Source: Cladochytrium replicatum
Lineage: Eukaryota > Chytridiomycota > Chytridiomycetes > Cladochytriales > Cladochytriaceae
Assembly: GCA_025526935.1 (NCBI GenBank)
Contig: JAHLKD010000013.1
Span: 62,001-126,000, forward strand
Length of the DNA: 64,000 bases
Reading direction: 5' to 3'
Below, in pieces: positions 29,346 to 42,637 of this stretch; the first letter of the stretch is position 1, and every line of letters begins with the position of its first letter. Both the position numbers and the translations under genes were made by a program. The notes under the pieces were generated by a model, which did not search any database, was not told where the DNA came from, and saw only the letters and a program-made list of their open reading frames with translations.

Positions 29346-32300
29346 TCAGATGATCAGATCCAGTTCGTAGCGTTGGTAGATGTTGCGCTCGTCGTTCTCG
29401 ACACGCGGGTAGAACGAAACAAGTGCGTCCTGGCTTCCGATGTAGAGCGAGTTGTAGATCTTGATGACCCGAATCGAACATGTGATTATGGGGGACGGGG
29501 AGAAGAAAGAAAATGCAGAATCAGCACATCATTGCAGATGATGCAAGAGAGGAGATAGTTATGGGGTTTGGAAGAAGAGAAAGATGAGGATAGAACGAAA
29601 AGTTTGTAAGTAACCAGCGAAAATAAAAGTAGTCACAGTTTTGCTCTCACCTTCCAGTAGATTTCACGAACGCGTCTAGCGGGGTGGAACAGGCCTTGAA
29701 GCAGGTACTGCATCACCGTGCACGGCCCAATCGAGATCCTGAAGCCTTCGATCGCGTCCATGACTGCATTGATCACATGCGGGCTGGTCTCAAAGATGTT
29801 CGGCCACACGTAGTTCATCAAGTGCTGCAACGCGTCCTCGCATCCAAGCCCAAACACCCCCAACGCCATATGCTTCACGGTCGTGCATGCCGTCTGCCTG
29901 TGCACAAGGTCTCGATCCATCAGCGCATCCTCGAGTAACGGCGTCACAGCGTAAATGTAGTCCTTCCCCATCTCACCGATATACTCAAACAAGAAACTCA
30001 TGGATTTGAGCACACCATTTTGGACGTTCAGTTCGGGTACGCGGTATTCGTTCATGAGGGCCGGGAGAACGGTGAAGGGCGAACAGGTTTCGGCGACGAT
30101 GGCAATGGCGACGGTCGTGCAGACACGGTTCTGGCGTTCCTGGACTTTGAGGTTGTTTAAGAGCGTGGCGAGCACGTCTTGAGGTCCGATCGCCTTGGCA
30201 ATGTAACCGAATGTGTTCACTGTCGCACGACGAATACCCTTTTTGTGCGCTTTGAGCATATCGAGGAGCTCGAAGCAGATTCGCATCCACTCCCGTGCGG
30301 AGACGTATTCTGCGCCGCGGTCGGCGATACGACCGACGAGATCAATACAGTTCTCCTGGACTTTCTCATGCCGGTTCTTGAGGATAGGCGTCAGACGCGG
30401 GAGAAGGTCTTTGATCGGAGGGTTCATGTTGCTCATACCGATAACGTTGACTATGGATTTGAGCGCACCGAGAATGGAGCCGAGAACTTCGGGGTATTCT
30501 TCTCCGAGGTATTCGTAGAGGCGGAGACCAAGCTGGGACATCAGGCCTTCCTCCGCACAGGTCTTCATCACGACAGCGATACGAGAAATGACGTCGGCGG
30601 CTTGCTGGCGCACTTTGGCAGATTTGTTGTTGAGTCGCCACACCAGCGTCGCAAAGATCTGTTGCAAGTACGGCTTGACACGCATCCCAAGTGCGTTCAC
30701 GACGGTACCGAAACCATTCAGCATGATTGCGTCCTCAATCGTCTGTTCCTGGAAAGCGTACAGAATTCCATCGATCATAAGCTCTTCAAGCCGAGCGTCA
30801 ATGTCCGCAGTACCAAGAACCGACACGATCCTCTCAATGGTTTCCATCACCATCTTTCGGTAAGGCTCAGACTCGTCTCGAAGATCATTTACAATCCGCG
30901 TCACGATCTCGGCAACGCCAACCTTCTGCGCAAGCTCAACCGTAGTTTCGACCAACGGCTTAGCATTGCGCTTATCAAGTGCCATCCGACGAACCCAGAA
31001 GTTTTTGAAGAACTCTGGAAGAATCTCCTCCTTGATATACTGCGGCTCAACTCCCTCGGTTCCGACGCATTGCTTAACCACCTTGAGCACAATCTTCTTC
31101 ATTTCCTCATCGGGAGACTGGAACTCGCGAACTAAAGTCACCATCACCTCCTTCGTGTACTGCCCAGCATATTCCGAGTCCATAAGCGGAATGATGAATC
31201 CGATGGCCTTGAGAAAGGCCGCGAGACCCTTGCCACGATGCTTGCGGATACCCAAGAAGATCGGCTTGAGCACGGAATCGAAGGATTCGATACCGTACGG
31301 CGCAGACGCTTCTGCGAGTGCGGCGATCGCGAGGGCAGTGATCGTGCGGACTTTCTGCTGCTCGTCCTCGAGACCGTTCCCGATGCAGTCAACCAGCGAT
31401 TTGAGGTGGGGAAGAACGGCGCAGCCGAGAAGGATGGCGATCTGCTGGACAATCTTGATGCCCGTGTGACGGGCCTGCCATGACTTCTTGGAGCGACAAA
31501 CAGCTTTGAGGAAGGGCAGGAGGGCCGGGATACCGAGAGCTGATGCGACGACGGAGAAAGCACGAGCGGTGGTGTTCCTGACATACTCGTCCTGGTGGTC
31601 GATGTCGGGACGCATTTCGGAGATCATGGTTGGGAGACCGGCAGCCTTCGAGAGGTTACTGATAATTTCGCGACCTTCAACACGGGCATAGTAGTCCTCG
31701 TCAATCAGAAGAGGCTCAATCACTACAAGAATCTTGTGGACATACGGGCGAACGAGATCATCCAGCTTGTAGAGTACACGATCAATGACCTTCACAAGCA
31801 AGTGACGTTCCTGATCCTCCAAAGTGGGAGACATGAGAAGCGGCAATATCTGGTTGAATAGCGACCCAGCACCGAATTCACGAGCTTTGTCAGTGATTTG
31901 GCGAAGTGCTGCTTTGCGCATTGGCGGGGTACCGTTCTTGATTTTGAGCAACAGACGCATAATCTTCCGTTCTTTCAGCTCATCAACGGAAAGCTCCATG
32001 TCGTCTTTTTGGTCTAAAAGTTTAGCAAAATGCTGAGCATCTTCTGGCTTGAAGAATTGAAGGGTTCCAACACCAGGGATCTCAGGAACCAGGTCGCCAG
32101 CACCCAATGTTGCCTTGATAGGGTCTTCCTCCAGCATCATGAATCCGGCACCCATAATACCAGGCATCGGGGTGGGAGTCGCCATCAACTTTCGCGCAGG
32201 CGTGCGAATAGGAACGTAGGTCGCAGGTGGGTCCAAGATTTTGTATCCAGTGTCAGGGAAGATTTCGTCAAGTTCGGCATCGGACAGCGGTCGATTGCGC

Positions 32301-33334
32301 TGATCGATATCTTTCTCCCATCTTACTGCGTTCAGTGCCTCGGGAGTCATCGGCACCGCGGAGAGCTGGCCAGGTGTCGGTGTGAGGAGTCCCATGTTTC
32401 CGACTGGAGTTGCGCCGAATTGGTTAAACCCGACCGGGGTTTCGTCCCAACGAGACCTCTTTCCCGATGGAATAGCTCCGCCTTTAGGTGTCGCATCCCA
32501 TGAATTGGAAGGAGCATCGGATGCAACTGGAGTCTCGTCCCAGCGGTTTCGCTTGCGTGCCGGTGCCTGCGAGTCAGAAGCGACCGGAGTTTCATCCCAG
32601 CGACTCTTAGCCTTCGAAGAAGATCCACTGGATTTGTCCGACATTTTATCCTCATCATCATCCCATTCAGAATTCACGGCGGTGTCCTCTTCACTCTCTG
32701 ACTTGCTATCCCACCTGCGTTTCTTTCCACTGACAGCTTGCGCTGCCATGGCAGCAAGTGCTTCTCCGCCCTTTTCCTCCACCTCTCGCAAAACTGCTCG
32801 TTGCTCCGCCGCCGCCTCTTTGCGAGCCTTCTCCTCTTCCATTTTCTTTTCCTGTACAAGTTTGGAAATCCGGGCATGCTCCCTTTCGATCTCAGCCTCC
32901 TTCATGATTTCGGCGTATGTGCGTGCACCCTCAGCGTCCGTTCCATCCTTTGAGAAAGCGTCAACGTGTGACGGTGAGAGTGCACGGTTATGGCGGCGCT
33001 TTTGATACTCCGTTTCGCGATCAGCGATTCTTCTAGAGGTACCGAAGCCGTGCATTGGGTCGGGCTCATGTTCATCCATGGCGTGGGCGACCTCATCCAA
33101 GAACTGACGAGGTGCTGTGTAGTTTGCGAGTTTTCTCGAGGACGAGCCCTTTGTGGGAGGGGCATCCATATCCATGTCGTCATCATTAACAGCGATGGAA
33201 GTGCTGTAACCAGCGAATTTTTCGGGCCCCTTTGAGTCGTACAGATCGGTGTCGTAGGACACATCGCCGACGAGGGAAGCCTTCTCTTTGCGAGCGCGCT
33301 GAGCAGCAAGAATCTGAGCGTCGATATCTGCCAT
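29346..33334 (-). CDS. SF3B1: Splicing factor 3B subunit 1 (SF3B1/Hsh155/Prp10)
   Basis: Two exons, 29651-33334 and 29346-29459, encode about 1265 residues, close to the 1304 of human SF3B1. The N-terminal disordered part carries U2AF-ligand-like repeats: three RWDETP motifs plus NSWDATP, then [20 protein letters not shown]. From about residue 450 a series of HEAT repeats is nearly identical in style to the known protein ([79 protein letters not shown]). The last exon ([20 protein letters not shown]...ELDLII) completes the canonical C-terminus. As part of U2 snRNP it clamps the branch-site helix. Only one intron is present in a long gene, unlike its neighbours. Confidence 0.95.
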
Positions 33335-34435
33335 TGTGTTTGAAGCAACGAAAAATCAGTCAGGCTATAAAAACAAAACACAGGCACAGCGACCCCTCCT
33401 TTGCTCACCGTCTTCCATTGGAAAGTTTGACGAAGAACGAGTGTGTCACGTGGAGAATGTGGGTGAAAAAAATGGGACTAACCTATCATTAAATATAGAT
33501 ATGAACAAAGGTTAAGGCTAGTACAGATATTAAGAGGTTACTAATCTGTACTCCCCCATTCGTTTTTGCCTTTTATTTCCTTGCTTTGCTATGCTTTCTT
33601 ATTCACAGAAATTAAAACATAGAGCGAAAACGTGTGTGTGGCATAAATCAAAGTGCCGTTGGGGTGCTAAGCTAAAAGGGCGGAATGTGGTGAAACATGT
33701 CGAAACATGTAAATGGATGAAGTCATCGCTTGAACTGCGAACGAGACCGTGAATTTGATAACAGAATTGTATCAACATAGAACAACATAGACCCTGAAGC
33801 AGGTTCCATCTATCAAGACTCCATCCAGCGGACGCTGCAAGTGATGCCGCAGCTTTCTTTCGCAACTTGTCTTCCCAAGTTGCTTCCTCAAAGTTCTACG
33901 TATTTGTCCCCCATTTATCTCCGACATTTCCGTGGATAAATCTTCGCTCTCTATGATGGACCCAGCAAAAATACCAATCTTGAGCGGTGGGATCCGGACT
34001 GGGATCCTCCCCATCGGCTTCTCGATCATTCCTATTCGTCGTGGCGTGAATCACCAGCCGTGTCGGGGAGAAGAGACCCACAATCGCTGTCATCGGATTC
34101 AACATCATTCACCAATTCAAAATCGCTCAACACCATCCATCGTTCTTCCGCGATTTTCAAAACCCCGTCCCGGTCACTAAGACTAAAAAGACATCGCATC
34201 TGACCTAGGACCGGGATTCAAGGGAGGTTGGATCCTCTTGTAACTAACTGACGGCTACATGCCGCGAGCCGTTCTGATGCCATTTTTGGCGAACTGAAGT
34301 ATTCCCTTTGCTGATTCCTGTTGGTTTAGCGATCATTGAGGTCGATCAAGTTCTCGACAGCCGAATTTAAGTCTGCACCTGGGGGTGACTGGCGCTACCA
34401 CAAGTTTGGAGGAATGAATATTGAGAGTAATTTTA
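33335..34435. other. Gene-poor stretch
   Basis: The leftmost 100 bp is the SF3B1 promoter region. Farther right, small frames occur on both strands (for example 33896-34108, minus) without recognisable domains. No gene is claimed. Confidence 0.4.
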
Positions 34436-34555
34436 AGACAAAGACTTGGCATATGCGTGACATTTCTTTGCGTAATTGATCAAGTTTGACATCGTCAAGG
34501 GAAGTGGTCGGTCTGGGTCTCGTTCCATGTATTCAGCAAGATTGAGCAAATCGTG
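34436..34555 (-). pseudogene. TOR-kinase FAT-region fragment
   Basis: About 40 residues read HDLLNLAEYMERDPDRPLPL followed by TMSNLINYAKKCHAYAKSL. They match the TOR/mTOR FAT-domain stretch that in other species reads LLNLAEFMEH...GPLPL...AxKCxAYAKALHYKE. The homology ends at both sides: upstream the frame enters an Arg/Gly-rich run, and downstream a stop replaces the expected HYKE. No further TOR exon is seen nearby. I interpret it as a displaced fragment of the TOR gene, whose intact copy should lie elsewhere. A short unrelated gene using this segment cannot be excluded. Confidence 0.5.
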
Positions 34556-34621
34556 TGATACTTCAGTGGAACGACCTCCTCTACCTCTTCCCCTTCGCCC
34601 TCTGACTGACCGTGCGGCCAC

Positions 34622-35679
34622 GTCAGAGAATCGTCCGTCATCTTCGCTACCTCCATCCGGGGTCTCTGCTCCTCAACGGCGAACCCATACTTCCAAGTTC
34701 CAGAATGGCTCCTACACGTTTTGATGGTGCTTGTACTGGTCAACAACAAAACCCAACGTAGGAAACTGGCGAGATCCTGGGAGAACTTAAATACGTGCAC
34801 CGAAATCGAATGCCTCAAGCACATTCACCATAGCTCACAATCTTTTCGCTAGTTCTCTGATGCTCACTTGAGCATAAAGGGTCCGGAATAGCGTAAATGC
34901 GGCCCCTATACGTGAATCGAGTTCTTGCCTGGCGTAAGGCTGCAGCTTGAAAGAGGTCAAGCATAACCAAACTCTCCCAAGCGTGCTTGATTTCTCTTGG
35001 GTAGAGTTACTCGTATTGGACCCCAATGTGTTAACCTTAACCTACCGTAGTTGGACAACTGTAAAGCGAGGGTGTTTAACCTTCAGGCGTGGGTTCGACT
35101 GCTGACATACAACTGCAACTCCCTCGCCAATGTTCTCTCCCTCAAGATCACAATCCGTCCAGATCACCAATGTTTGCGAGGTCCAGGCTTCCGACTCCAG
35201 GTTTTGTTTCAAAGCATGCATATCCTGGAAGACGAAAATTGTGATCTCCTTATTCCAAGCTTAGGCCAAGAGCATTTGCTTCTCGTGATTCTTTAACGAT
35301 AGGCGCATCGAAAACCGTGGGCGGTGGGTGAGAATTCCAGTAGTTCTTTATGTATTTATTGCGTGTGGCCCGCTGGTTCGCGAGGAATGTCAGTCAATGT
35401 TCTATGTTCACCTACCCGAATGTACTGTCACGAAGCGCCCGCCCGAAGGCATGCCCGCAACTGACTGTGCGATGGACGGTTTCTCTGCCACGCATTGGAC
35501 CTATCAACCGCCAGCATTCCTTTATATGTTTCATGCTTTGCGCAGGTTGAGAGCCTAGCTAGTTTTTCCACCAACCTTACAGTCAAATGGAACATGATTG
35601 TTCTATCAAAATAGCTCCGATATTATATCACAATTTTTAGGGAATGCGAACGATGTACACTTTGCTCATTTCCTTTCTC
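34622..35679. other. Gene-poor stretch
   Basis: Frames such as 34835-35026 (minus) and 35328-35558 (plus) show no recognisable domain. A few splice-like signals occur, but no gene model could be joined. The right end is the 3' flank of the eS19 gene. Confidence 0.4.
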
Positions 35680-36380
35680 TTAGTTGTCTGCAGCTGCAGC
35701 CTTCACAATCTGTGCCGCAATCCGGTCCAGATCCTTCTGCCCATCCTGTGTGATCTTTCGGCCACTGCAAGAGTTCAATTTGAGAAACTAAACACACTAG
35801 ATATACATTTGCAAATCATACCCCTCCTGGTGCTGCTCCAAAACCTTAAGCTTCTCGAGCGCCTGAATAACTTTGCGGTTGATCGACCCGGAGCCGACGG
35901 AGTGGTGGTGTGGCCGTGTTCCGCGGTTCTTCCGGCCCCCGAATTTCTTTTTCAACCCACCGACACCGACACCTTGCCGAAGGTAGATGTGACGAGCAAC
36001 AGCAGCTATTAAAAAAAGGAAGATGATTTATAAATGATTTCAGATACGAAATCAAAAGGGCGAATAGAAGTCTAACGATTCGCTTAATTCCCAAACACAA
36101 AATGGGTCTGCGCCCACGGACTCTCCCAAATGATCCAGTACTTACCAGCACGGACGTAGAACCAGTCAGGGTCATATGGAGCCAGCTCCTTGAAAGTTCC
36201 TGTCTTCACAACATCGACCCATTTTGGCACTTCGAGTTTGCCAGTGCGCTTGAGGTAGCCAGCGTAGGCAGCAATGAAACTAAGTTATAATATTCATACA
36301 TACATCAGCATGACTGCCCGCTTCTTCTTCTCTTACGTGTGCGGGTTCACGTCCTTGACCGTCACCCCGATTGTGCCCAT
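35680..36380 (-). CDS. RPS19: 40S ribosomal protein eS19
   Basis: Four exons right to left, beginning [15 protein letters not shown]. Next come [20 protein letters not shown] and [16 protein letters not shown], then [20 protein letters not shown] with [20 protein letters not shown], and finally [20 protein letters not shown] ending AAADN. These are the signature blocks of eS19, needed for 18S rRNA maturation and small-subunit assembly. The length of about 142-145 residues is normal. The gene is divergent from the PPR gene, with 51 bp between start codons. Confidence 0.95.
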
Positions 36381-36431
36381 TTTTTGTTATTTTCTGTTGA
36401 TTTCTGTTCCACAAGCCCCGCCAAGAAGGAA
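36381..36431. promoter_or_regulatory. 51-bp divergent promoter between eS19 and PPR genes
   Basis: The two start codons are only 51 bp apart. The stretch is T-rich (CATTTTTTGTTATTTTCTGT) with no TATA box. It pairs a cytosolic ribosomal protein gene with a probable mitochondrial RNA factor. Confidence 0.5.
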
Positions 36432-38343
36432 ATGAACCTCTCCGTGTCTTCGTTGCTAGCGAGCGGTGTTCTCCGAAAGACCATTCGCAATCGGAACGCT
36501 TCTCGGTCATTCGCTGCTGCAGTCGCAAAAATAGCCGCTGTCCCAATTGCTGCTAGCCCCCAAAAAAAGACTACTGCACTGGACAATCCATTTTGTCAAA
36601 ACCGTTTTCGTAAGCGTCCTCGAAATGACAATTATCATCCCTCTCGCCCAACGCCCTCCCTACCTTCCATCGAAATCACTCCGAAAGATATCCAGCAGAT
36701 TAGCTCCATTCTCTCGCAGTTCACCAACCGCTCAACGTCCTCCCTCGATCCATCAACTCTCTCCTTCCTCCTATCGCGAGGACCTTCCGCATCCTACTCT
36801 CTTCCACCGACATCTGCAGCCACTGTAGCCAAAATCTACCGATCGCTTCTTGATTCACCGCACATTCAAATGTCGCACGAGCACTATCACACGCTTCTGG
36901 CGCTATTGTTGAGTTCATACATTCCAACATCTCTCGAGGTCACCCCGAAAGTCATCCCTGATCGATCCAGGGAGCTGGCTCTGGAGCTGCTGTCTGACAT
37001 GGCAGAGTTTGATCTCCCTTACGATACCGCGTCGCTTTCGTATCGTGCCCTCATCGAAGCTTATGACACTGTGAGCATGGATCAGAAACCTTCATCACAC
37101 AAGCTCGATGATACCTTTGCCGAATCAAAGACAAAACGAGTATCTCTCGCCACCTGGGCTTACAATCTCGTTCTCCTGCACCGCGCCGGTCTCCTCGCAC
37201 ACACATCAGCAGCCTCTAAATCCGGTCTGTGGGACGTCGTGTCGGCCATGCGCGGCAACAGCCCACCTAGCCTCTTCACCTACGAAATCCTTCTCCACGC
37301 ATTTGCGGCCAGCGGGGACCCCAAATCCATCCGCAAAGCGTTCCTCAAGATCACCGCATTGTCGAACATCTGGGTTCCTCCACCAGCGTACCAGCGCAAT
37401 GAGGGGACGGATCTTGGGGATGTGTTGGGTCTGAAGGTGCGGACGAGAGACAAGATGGTGTGCCGAAGGGAGACGTTTGCTGCTGCGATGGTTGCGCATG
37501 CGGCTCTTGGAGATCACAAGATGATGAGTCGGCTTTCGTTCTACGCCAAGGAGCACGGATTTAAGAAGGACAGGTGGGTTTAACAAACGACCCTACTGTT
37601 TTTAGATGCTGAATGCGTGTATGTCACACAGGGTCATTGTGAACGCTTTGATGAGGTCGTTTTTGGAGCAGAAGAAGCCGCATTCTGCTATGCGGGCATG
37701 GGAATCGTTCGCGAGTCGGATGTCACCCGACGCTCTCACATTTACACTCCTGATCGCGTCATGCACCAACCTCCCAAAGCGCTTCAAGGAGAGGGAGAAT
37801 GGTGAAGAAAATTCGCAAAAGGAACCTACTCAGGAGGAACTCGAAGCTTATCGTACAGCTAAACAGAAAGCATCTGAGTTGCTCCAGATGCACGTCCTCG
37901 CCCCCCTCGCGTCGATAAGTGCAGGTCCAGGGGCATCACCAGATTCCCCGGCATTCACAGAAACTCAGCTACGAGATCTCTGGACGCGAGTTATGAACGT
38001 AACTGCGGAGCTCGACCTCGACCCTCTCCCGATGTTCCTTCGTGTCCCCCCGCAACTCAGGACACTCCAGATGGTCAATTATGGCCTTCGAGCTGTTGGG
38101 AAGCCAATTGTAATGAGTGCAACGGAGGCGGAAGCGGCCCTCAGGGGTTTTGTATTTAACGAAGATGTGCTTAAAGTGCTGAGGAGTGGTGGGGATGGAG
38201 GGTCGATGGACGCGGCGTTGAAGCAGGGTTGGAGAGGGCTTTTGGAAGGTTGGGTAGATAGTGCGATGAGAGGTGGGGTCGAAGTGGACGATCTTGGAGC
38301 GGTTTTGGGGAATGTACGGAAGGATATTGAAGCGATGGAATAG
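36432..38343 (+). CDS. Pentatricopeptide-repeat-like mitochondrial protein
   Basis: Exons 36432-37573 and 37632-38343 encode 617 residues. The N-terminus MNLSVSSLLASGVLRKTIRN, with RNASRSFAAAVAKI, is Arg/Ser-rich and acid-free, as in mitochondrial presequences. Helical 35-residue repeat-like units are visible: LATWAYNLVLLHRAGLLAHT, LFTYEILLHAFAASGDPKSI, RETFAAAMVAHAALGDHKMM, then VIVNALMRSFLEQKKPHSAM with DALTFTLLIASC across the splice. This pattern is that of PPR proteins, which bind organellar RNA; the target is unknown. The C-terminal 150 residues lack clear repeats. Confidence 0.8.
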
Positions 38344-40716
38344 AGTCGCCGATGTGTTTTCTTGTGGATATTCAGGTTGTGCCCAAACACGTCGTTCCAC
38401 AGACAACTTTCTCTCAAGGGAGCTGTGGATAGTCAGATTTGTTTTGCAACCGGGACGTGAGTACATCACCGACAATAGGTGATACTTTGGCCGATCATGG
38501 GTCCAATCACGCCTGGCATGTTTCAACTGGAGTGCAGTGTTTGAAATCAAGAATAGGTAGGTTCGCTGTATGTTAAGACACCGATTTAGTTTGGAACAGA
38601 AGTCAATCAGCAACATGTCCAAATACAGTTTCCGTTCTAAGAACGATGATCATGGCCCTCGGAACAAAGCATCGCACTGGTATTACGCCCAATCTCAGAA
38701 CGAATTGGCTGGTCCGACTATCCTCATAGAGGCGTGGATAACTCGGTTTCCCGAAGTGCAAATCTGACCCAGAATCATTCAAGCAGTTCGCCAGGTCATT
38801 TATCCCCGAGTTCTACAAGAATAATGTTGGCTCTCTGCAAGATATTCTGCAAGACCTCATTGCAACCTGGCGATGGGCGCTTGGTATGTTTGAACAAGGC
38901 AGGAACATCATGTTTGATCTGAACACCAAGGTTTGATTTTGCTCAGTGGAACCCCTCATGGAATGATTGGCATTCCAAATTTGTGCTATTACAGGGGATG
39001 TTCGGGAATGACTGGGATGAACATGATCTTGCCAAGCTCAAGGGTGTACCGAATAGTACTTGAGTATGAAGAGTCCATTTAAAAACCCCCTTGTGCAGGC
39101 ATTCATCGTCAGTGATCCCGTTACCTGGGTCGCCAACCCTGTCAGCACGAGTCCGAGAAGGGGTGAAAGCTATCATCGGTGTCCTCATCCGGGCTGGCGG
39201 GAGGGGTCGAGGCAACAGTGGTTGGCTCAGAAACTGTCGGAGAAGAAGCAGCGGGAATGGTGGACAGCAGTGGAGGTGGAATTGGCGATGGCTCGTTGTC
39301 ACGAGGACCTGGGGAGGGAGAGGTGAGATCAAGGTCTAGTTCGAAGGGATCGGGAATAAAAGCATCCTTCCCTCGTCTCCCACAATGTATTCAATTATAA
39401 CTGAATGCTCACCACATCACTAAGGCTTCCCACCAGGCCATCCAAGTCCATGGGAAGGTCCCGGAAGTTGTTTGATGGGCAAACGGTCACGATTGGGGTG
39501 GGACTAGGGAGGAGATTGCGTTTCAGATACTACATTCACCACTTTGAAAAAACGAGTGAACACTCTGGACCTATAAAATTGATATCTGAGCCTGGTTTCG
39601 AGCAAGTTCGTAGAGATGGTAAGTTCCGGTACTGACGTCAACAAACGCCGGACAATAAATATTGGTTGCAGGTGCGAAAATGCCTGTCGTTATTCCGGTT
39701 TCCTGGTTTCCGCTTCGTGATGAAGGGGAGATGAGAAACCCATAACCTCAGAACGTTGATTGGCACTTGTAGGTTTAATCAGTACACACCAGATTATCTC
39801 CAGCTTTTATGATCAGAGACTTGTTGTTGCGAAATGGATATAATTACGAACCCCCCATGAAGGTCAAAAGCTGAACGTGACTCCTGCTCGGAACGCCTCG
39901 TCCGACCTGTCAAAATACGCGGCAAGACGTTCAACTTCCAATGTTGTATGGGAGATGTCTATCACCTATTGGATTATACATGTCATAGGGCTCTTCTATT
40001 ACTACAGTCACTCACAAAACACACTACGACATAACAGATAGACTGGAGACGTCCAGGAGTTCTCAATGTGGGATCCAGAGATCAGTAAATTATGGCGGCC
40101 TTTTCGCACAAAAATCGAACAGCCCCTATGTTACCTCATTTTTTGTTTGTGTTAATGAGAAATTTAGCAAAAGGTGTCTTACCTTGCCACATCCTCTTTA
40201 TTTGGGATGCACAAGAACGTGTATTTGAGTTATAATTTGTGTCTTTACGCCACACAAAAACGTGTGTTGGATTTAAACTTCTGTATATTAAAGAAATGTC
40301 ACCATGGACAACTCTGAATCATGATGCTAGGTCTTATCAATCACAAAAGCTCATGACTTCACACCACACTGCCTCATGCAAATCGCCCGCACCGTCAGAG
40401 AAGTTGCCTCGATCGCTGAACTGGATGCTCAAAAGATCTGATAAAATGGTTCACATTAAAGATGTGTTTAGATGTCACATACTACAGATAGGTCACACAT
40501 ATAAATAGTTTCCGGATTAATAACAAACACAAAGTTGCTAAAACAGGAGTTTTTGTGCAGTGGCTTAAAACAGCAAGCCCAAAACATCAAACAGGCTGAG
40601 CTATTTTCTTATAACCACATCCAATTTTCCGTCACAAACACCCCCCATTTCCATAACAGGATTTCTGTGCATAAAAGCCGCCATAAAAATTGATAAGTTG
40701 GAAACAATCATTTGCT
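38344..40716. other. Gene-poor stretch with two short coding-like islands
   Basis: No intact gene. Around 38785-38870 the plus strand reads KQFARSFIPEFYKNNVGSLQ and continues to a GTATGT donor-like site. Around 38945-39055, after a TTTTGCTCAG acceptor-like site, it reads WNPSWNDWHSKFVLLQGMFG. These may be exons of a decayed gene or element; I do not recognise the family. The rest appears non-coding. Confidence 0.35.
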
Positions 40717-41060
40717 TGGGGACAGTAATATGTATTTATGAGGGTGAGAATGTGTGCTTATGTGCCTTTGTATGATGTTACCACATATGGGTAACATTAC
40801 TCACATTACGCACCCCGTTGGGTATTCTTTGTTCCTGTTCAGGAATAAAGAATCCATTGCCTGATTGAAGCGCTATTTAGTAATCAGAGTAATATTTACT
40901 TATTGGGAACAGCAGTTTAGTAATCAAACCTATCTGTATATATGGTACACTTGATGGTTGAATGGCGAGTATGAGTTCACAATCAACTCTACTCAACCAC
41001 AAAGTAACGGAGCATACCCTACTCTCACAACGCCGATTCACCACACAGTTCATCATCTCC
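40717..41060 (+). repeat. Dispersed repeat, copy 2 (unclassified)
   Basis: Same family and orientation as 9654-9995, with scattered differences. It shares the GATTGAAGCGCTATTTAGTA and CAACTCTACTCAA landmarks and the TATATATGG box at the equivalent place. It could be a solo LTR or a MITE. The sequence to its right has an open frame (to about 41479) of unknown meaning. Confidence 0.65.
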
Positions 41061-42637
41061 GTCGGTTTGCTATCCTCAAGCATAATACAGAAATTCAGGA
41101 AGGGGAGCATGGGCGAATTGAATTTGTGAGTGATCAAGATCATACCGTCTGCTTGGGTTCTTATTTTGGTTGGTTCACACGTGTCTGCCTACGTCAACAC
41201 CGAAACACACCAGATGTTATTTGCAAACTACTTGGCACATACGCAAACAGACATACAAATATGTGCATATACTTTGTATGTTTTCGGCTGACTTATTTGA
41301 GCAGCAGTTGTTTGCAGAAGGTAGTTGCATTATGTGACGATCCTGTAGCAAAGGCATTCCTGGAAGTTGATGGACCGCAGGAAAAGGTGAGATACTTCAG
41401 TTTCGAGTTGAGTTTCAAAGCTAACACGTGGTGGTGTTTAGGTTATCTGCAACAGAAAGAGGGAAGCAACTCCTGTTAATATCTGACCCAGAACGCAGAC
41501 CCGCGCTGAAGCGTGGTTGCCCAAAGAAAGTGTCCATATCCTGCAAAGATATGTTGAATGATCTGTTACGGACTTCAGTCCCTGAGTGCTTTCCATGATC
41601 TGGTGTACTCCGAAAACAAGCGCTACAATTTCTGATGATGCCACCAATGTCCCAACACCTCCGGCAAAGGAATGCCAGTCCATCTTACCCCGGCAGCAAG
41701 AATCTTGGGCCAACAGGTTGGGGCACATTGTCCGTTCTCCACACTCATATTGCCTCCTCTGCTGAGGTCTCACGATCTCTGATGGACAGAAAATCGACCA
41801 ACTTACCTCAGATCATGATGCATTCAAATAAATCCCTGAGTTTTGGGCTGATCAAATGCTAATGGACTTTGGCTGGGACAATCCTGATTATCTTGGTTCA
41901 TCAACATTCCGCTTGACTACCGATGGTTACATCATCAGGAGCAACCAGCCCCTAATGGCCAATCACCTAAAGTTCCTTTCCTACAGCAACCACGCGCATG
42001 ACGCCAACAATACCAGCTCCGCTGCACTTTCCTCTCCCACTCCACATCCTTCACAAGGTGCCGCTGCTGCGCTAAATCCTGCATCGTCATCAGGGCCAAA
42101 TTCGAAACAACCCACTGAAGGAAGGCAAATGTCCCCTCGACCAAGTTTCATCCAACGGTGGACCACCCACTGAAGAAATTCGGACTCCGCTTGATCGGGG
42201 TTCATTTTATATTTTTTGGTTTACACCCCTCCCTGACAACCTGAATATTCATTCAGTCAGCAACGAAGTTGAATTTAAGGTAAATTGAAAACCAAGGTCC
42301 CCCAATATGGGATTGGCTCTGACAGCCATTCTCAATTGATTCTGGTGGGCGGACACTGTCTCTCCCTTAAATCAGCGCCCTCACACCTTCAGATTTTTAT
42401 CCACAGACAGCCACGTTGGAGGGAATCGCGCGACGTTTGCTAAAGCCATCCCTTGGGATGCGACTGGCAACGACCGATCTCAAGGTTCTCACCTACGAGC
42501 TGGTTTCTTTCTTATTACGAGCTGGTCCTTCCCGGTGTCACATCGTAAATAGCCCAATAAGCACTTTCCAGCCGTGGCAGTGCACAACAAGTCGTGTTCC
42601 TTGCACCACGTGACCATCGCACCAACCCACACACGAG
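41061..42637. other. Gene-poor stretch upstream of eS6
   Basis: Open frames occur at 40958-41479 and 41856-42173 (plus) without recognisable domains. A short direct repeat CCCACTGAAG flanks about 50 bp near 42112-42172. The last few hundred bases presumably hold the eS6 promoter. Confidence 0.4.

Noticed and set aside
35040-35110. tRNA-like GTGGGTTCGACTGCTG
   Set aside because: No T-stem pairing and no matching acceptor or anticodon arm could be built.
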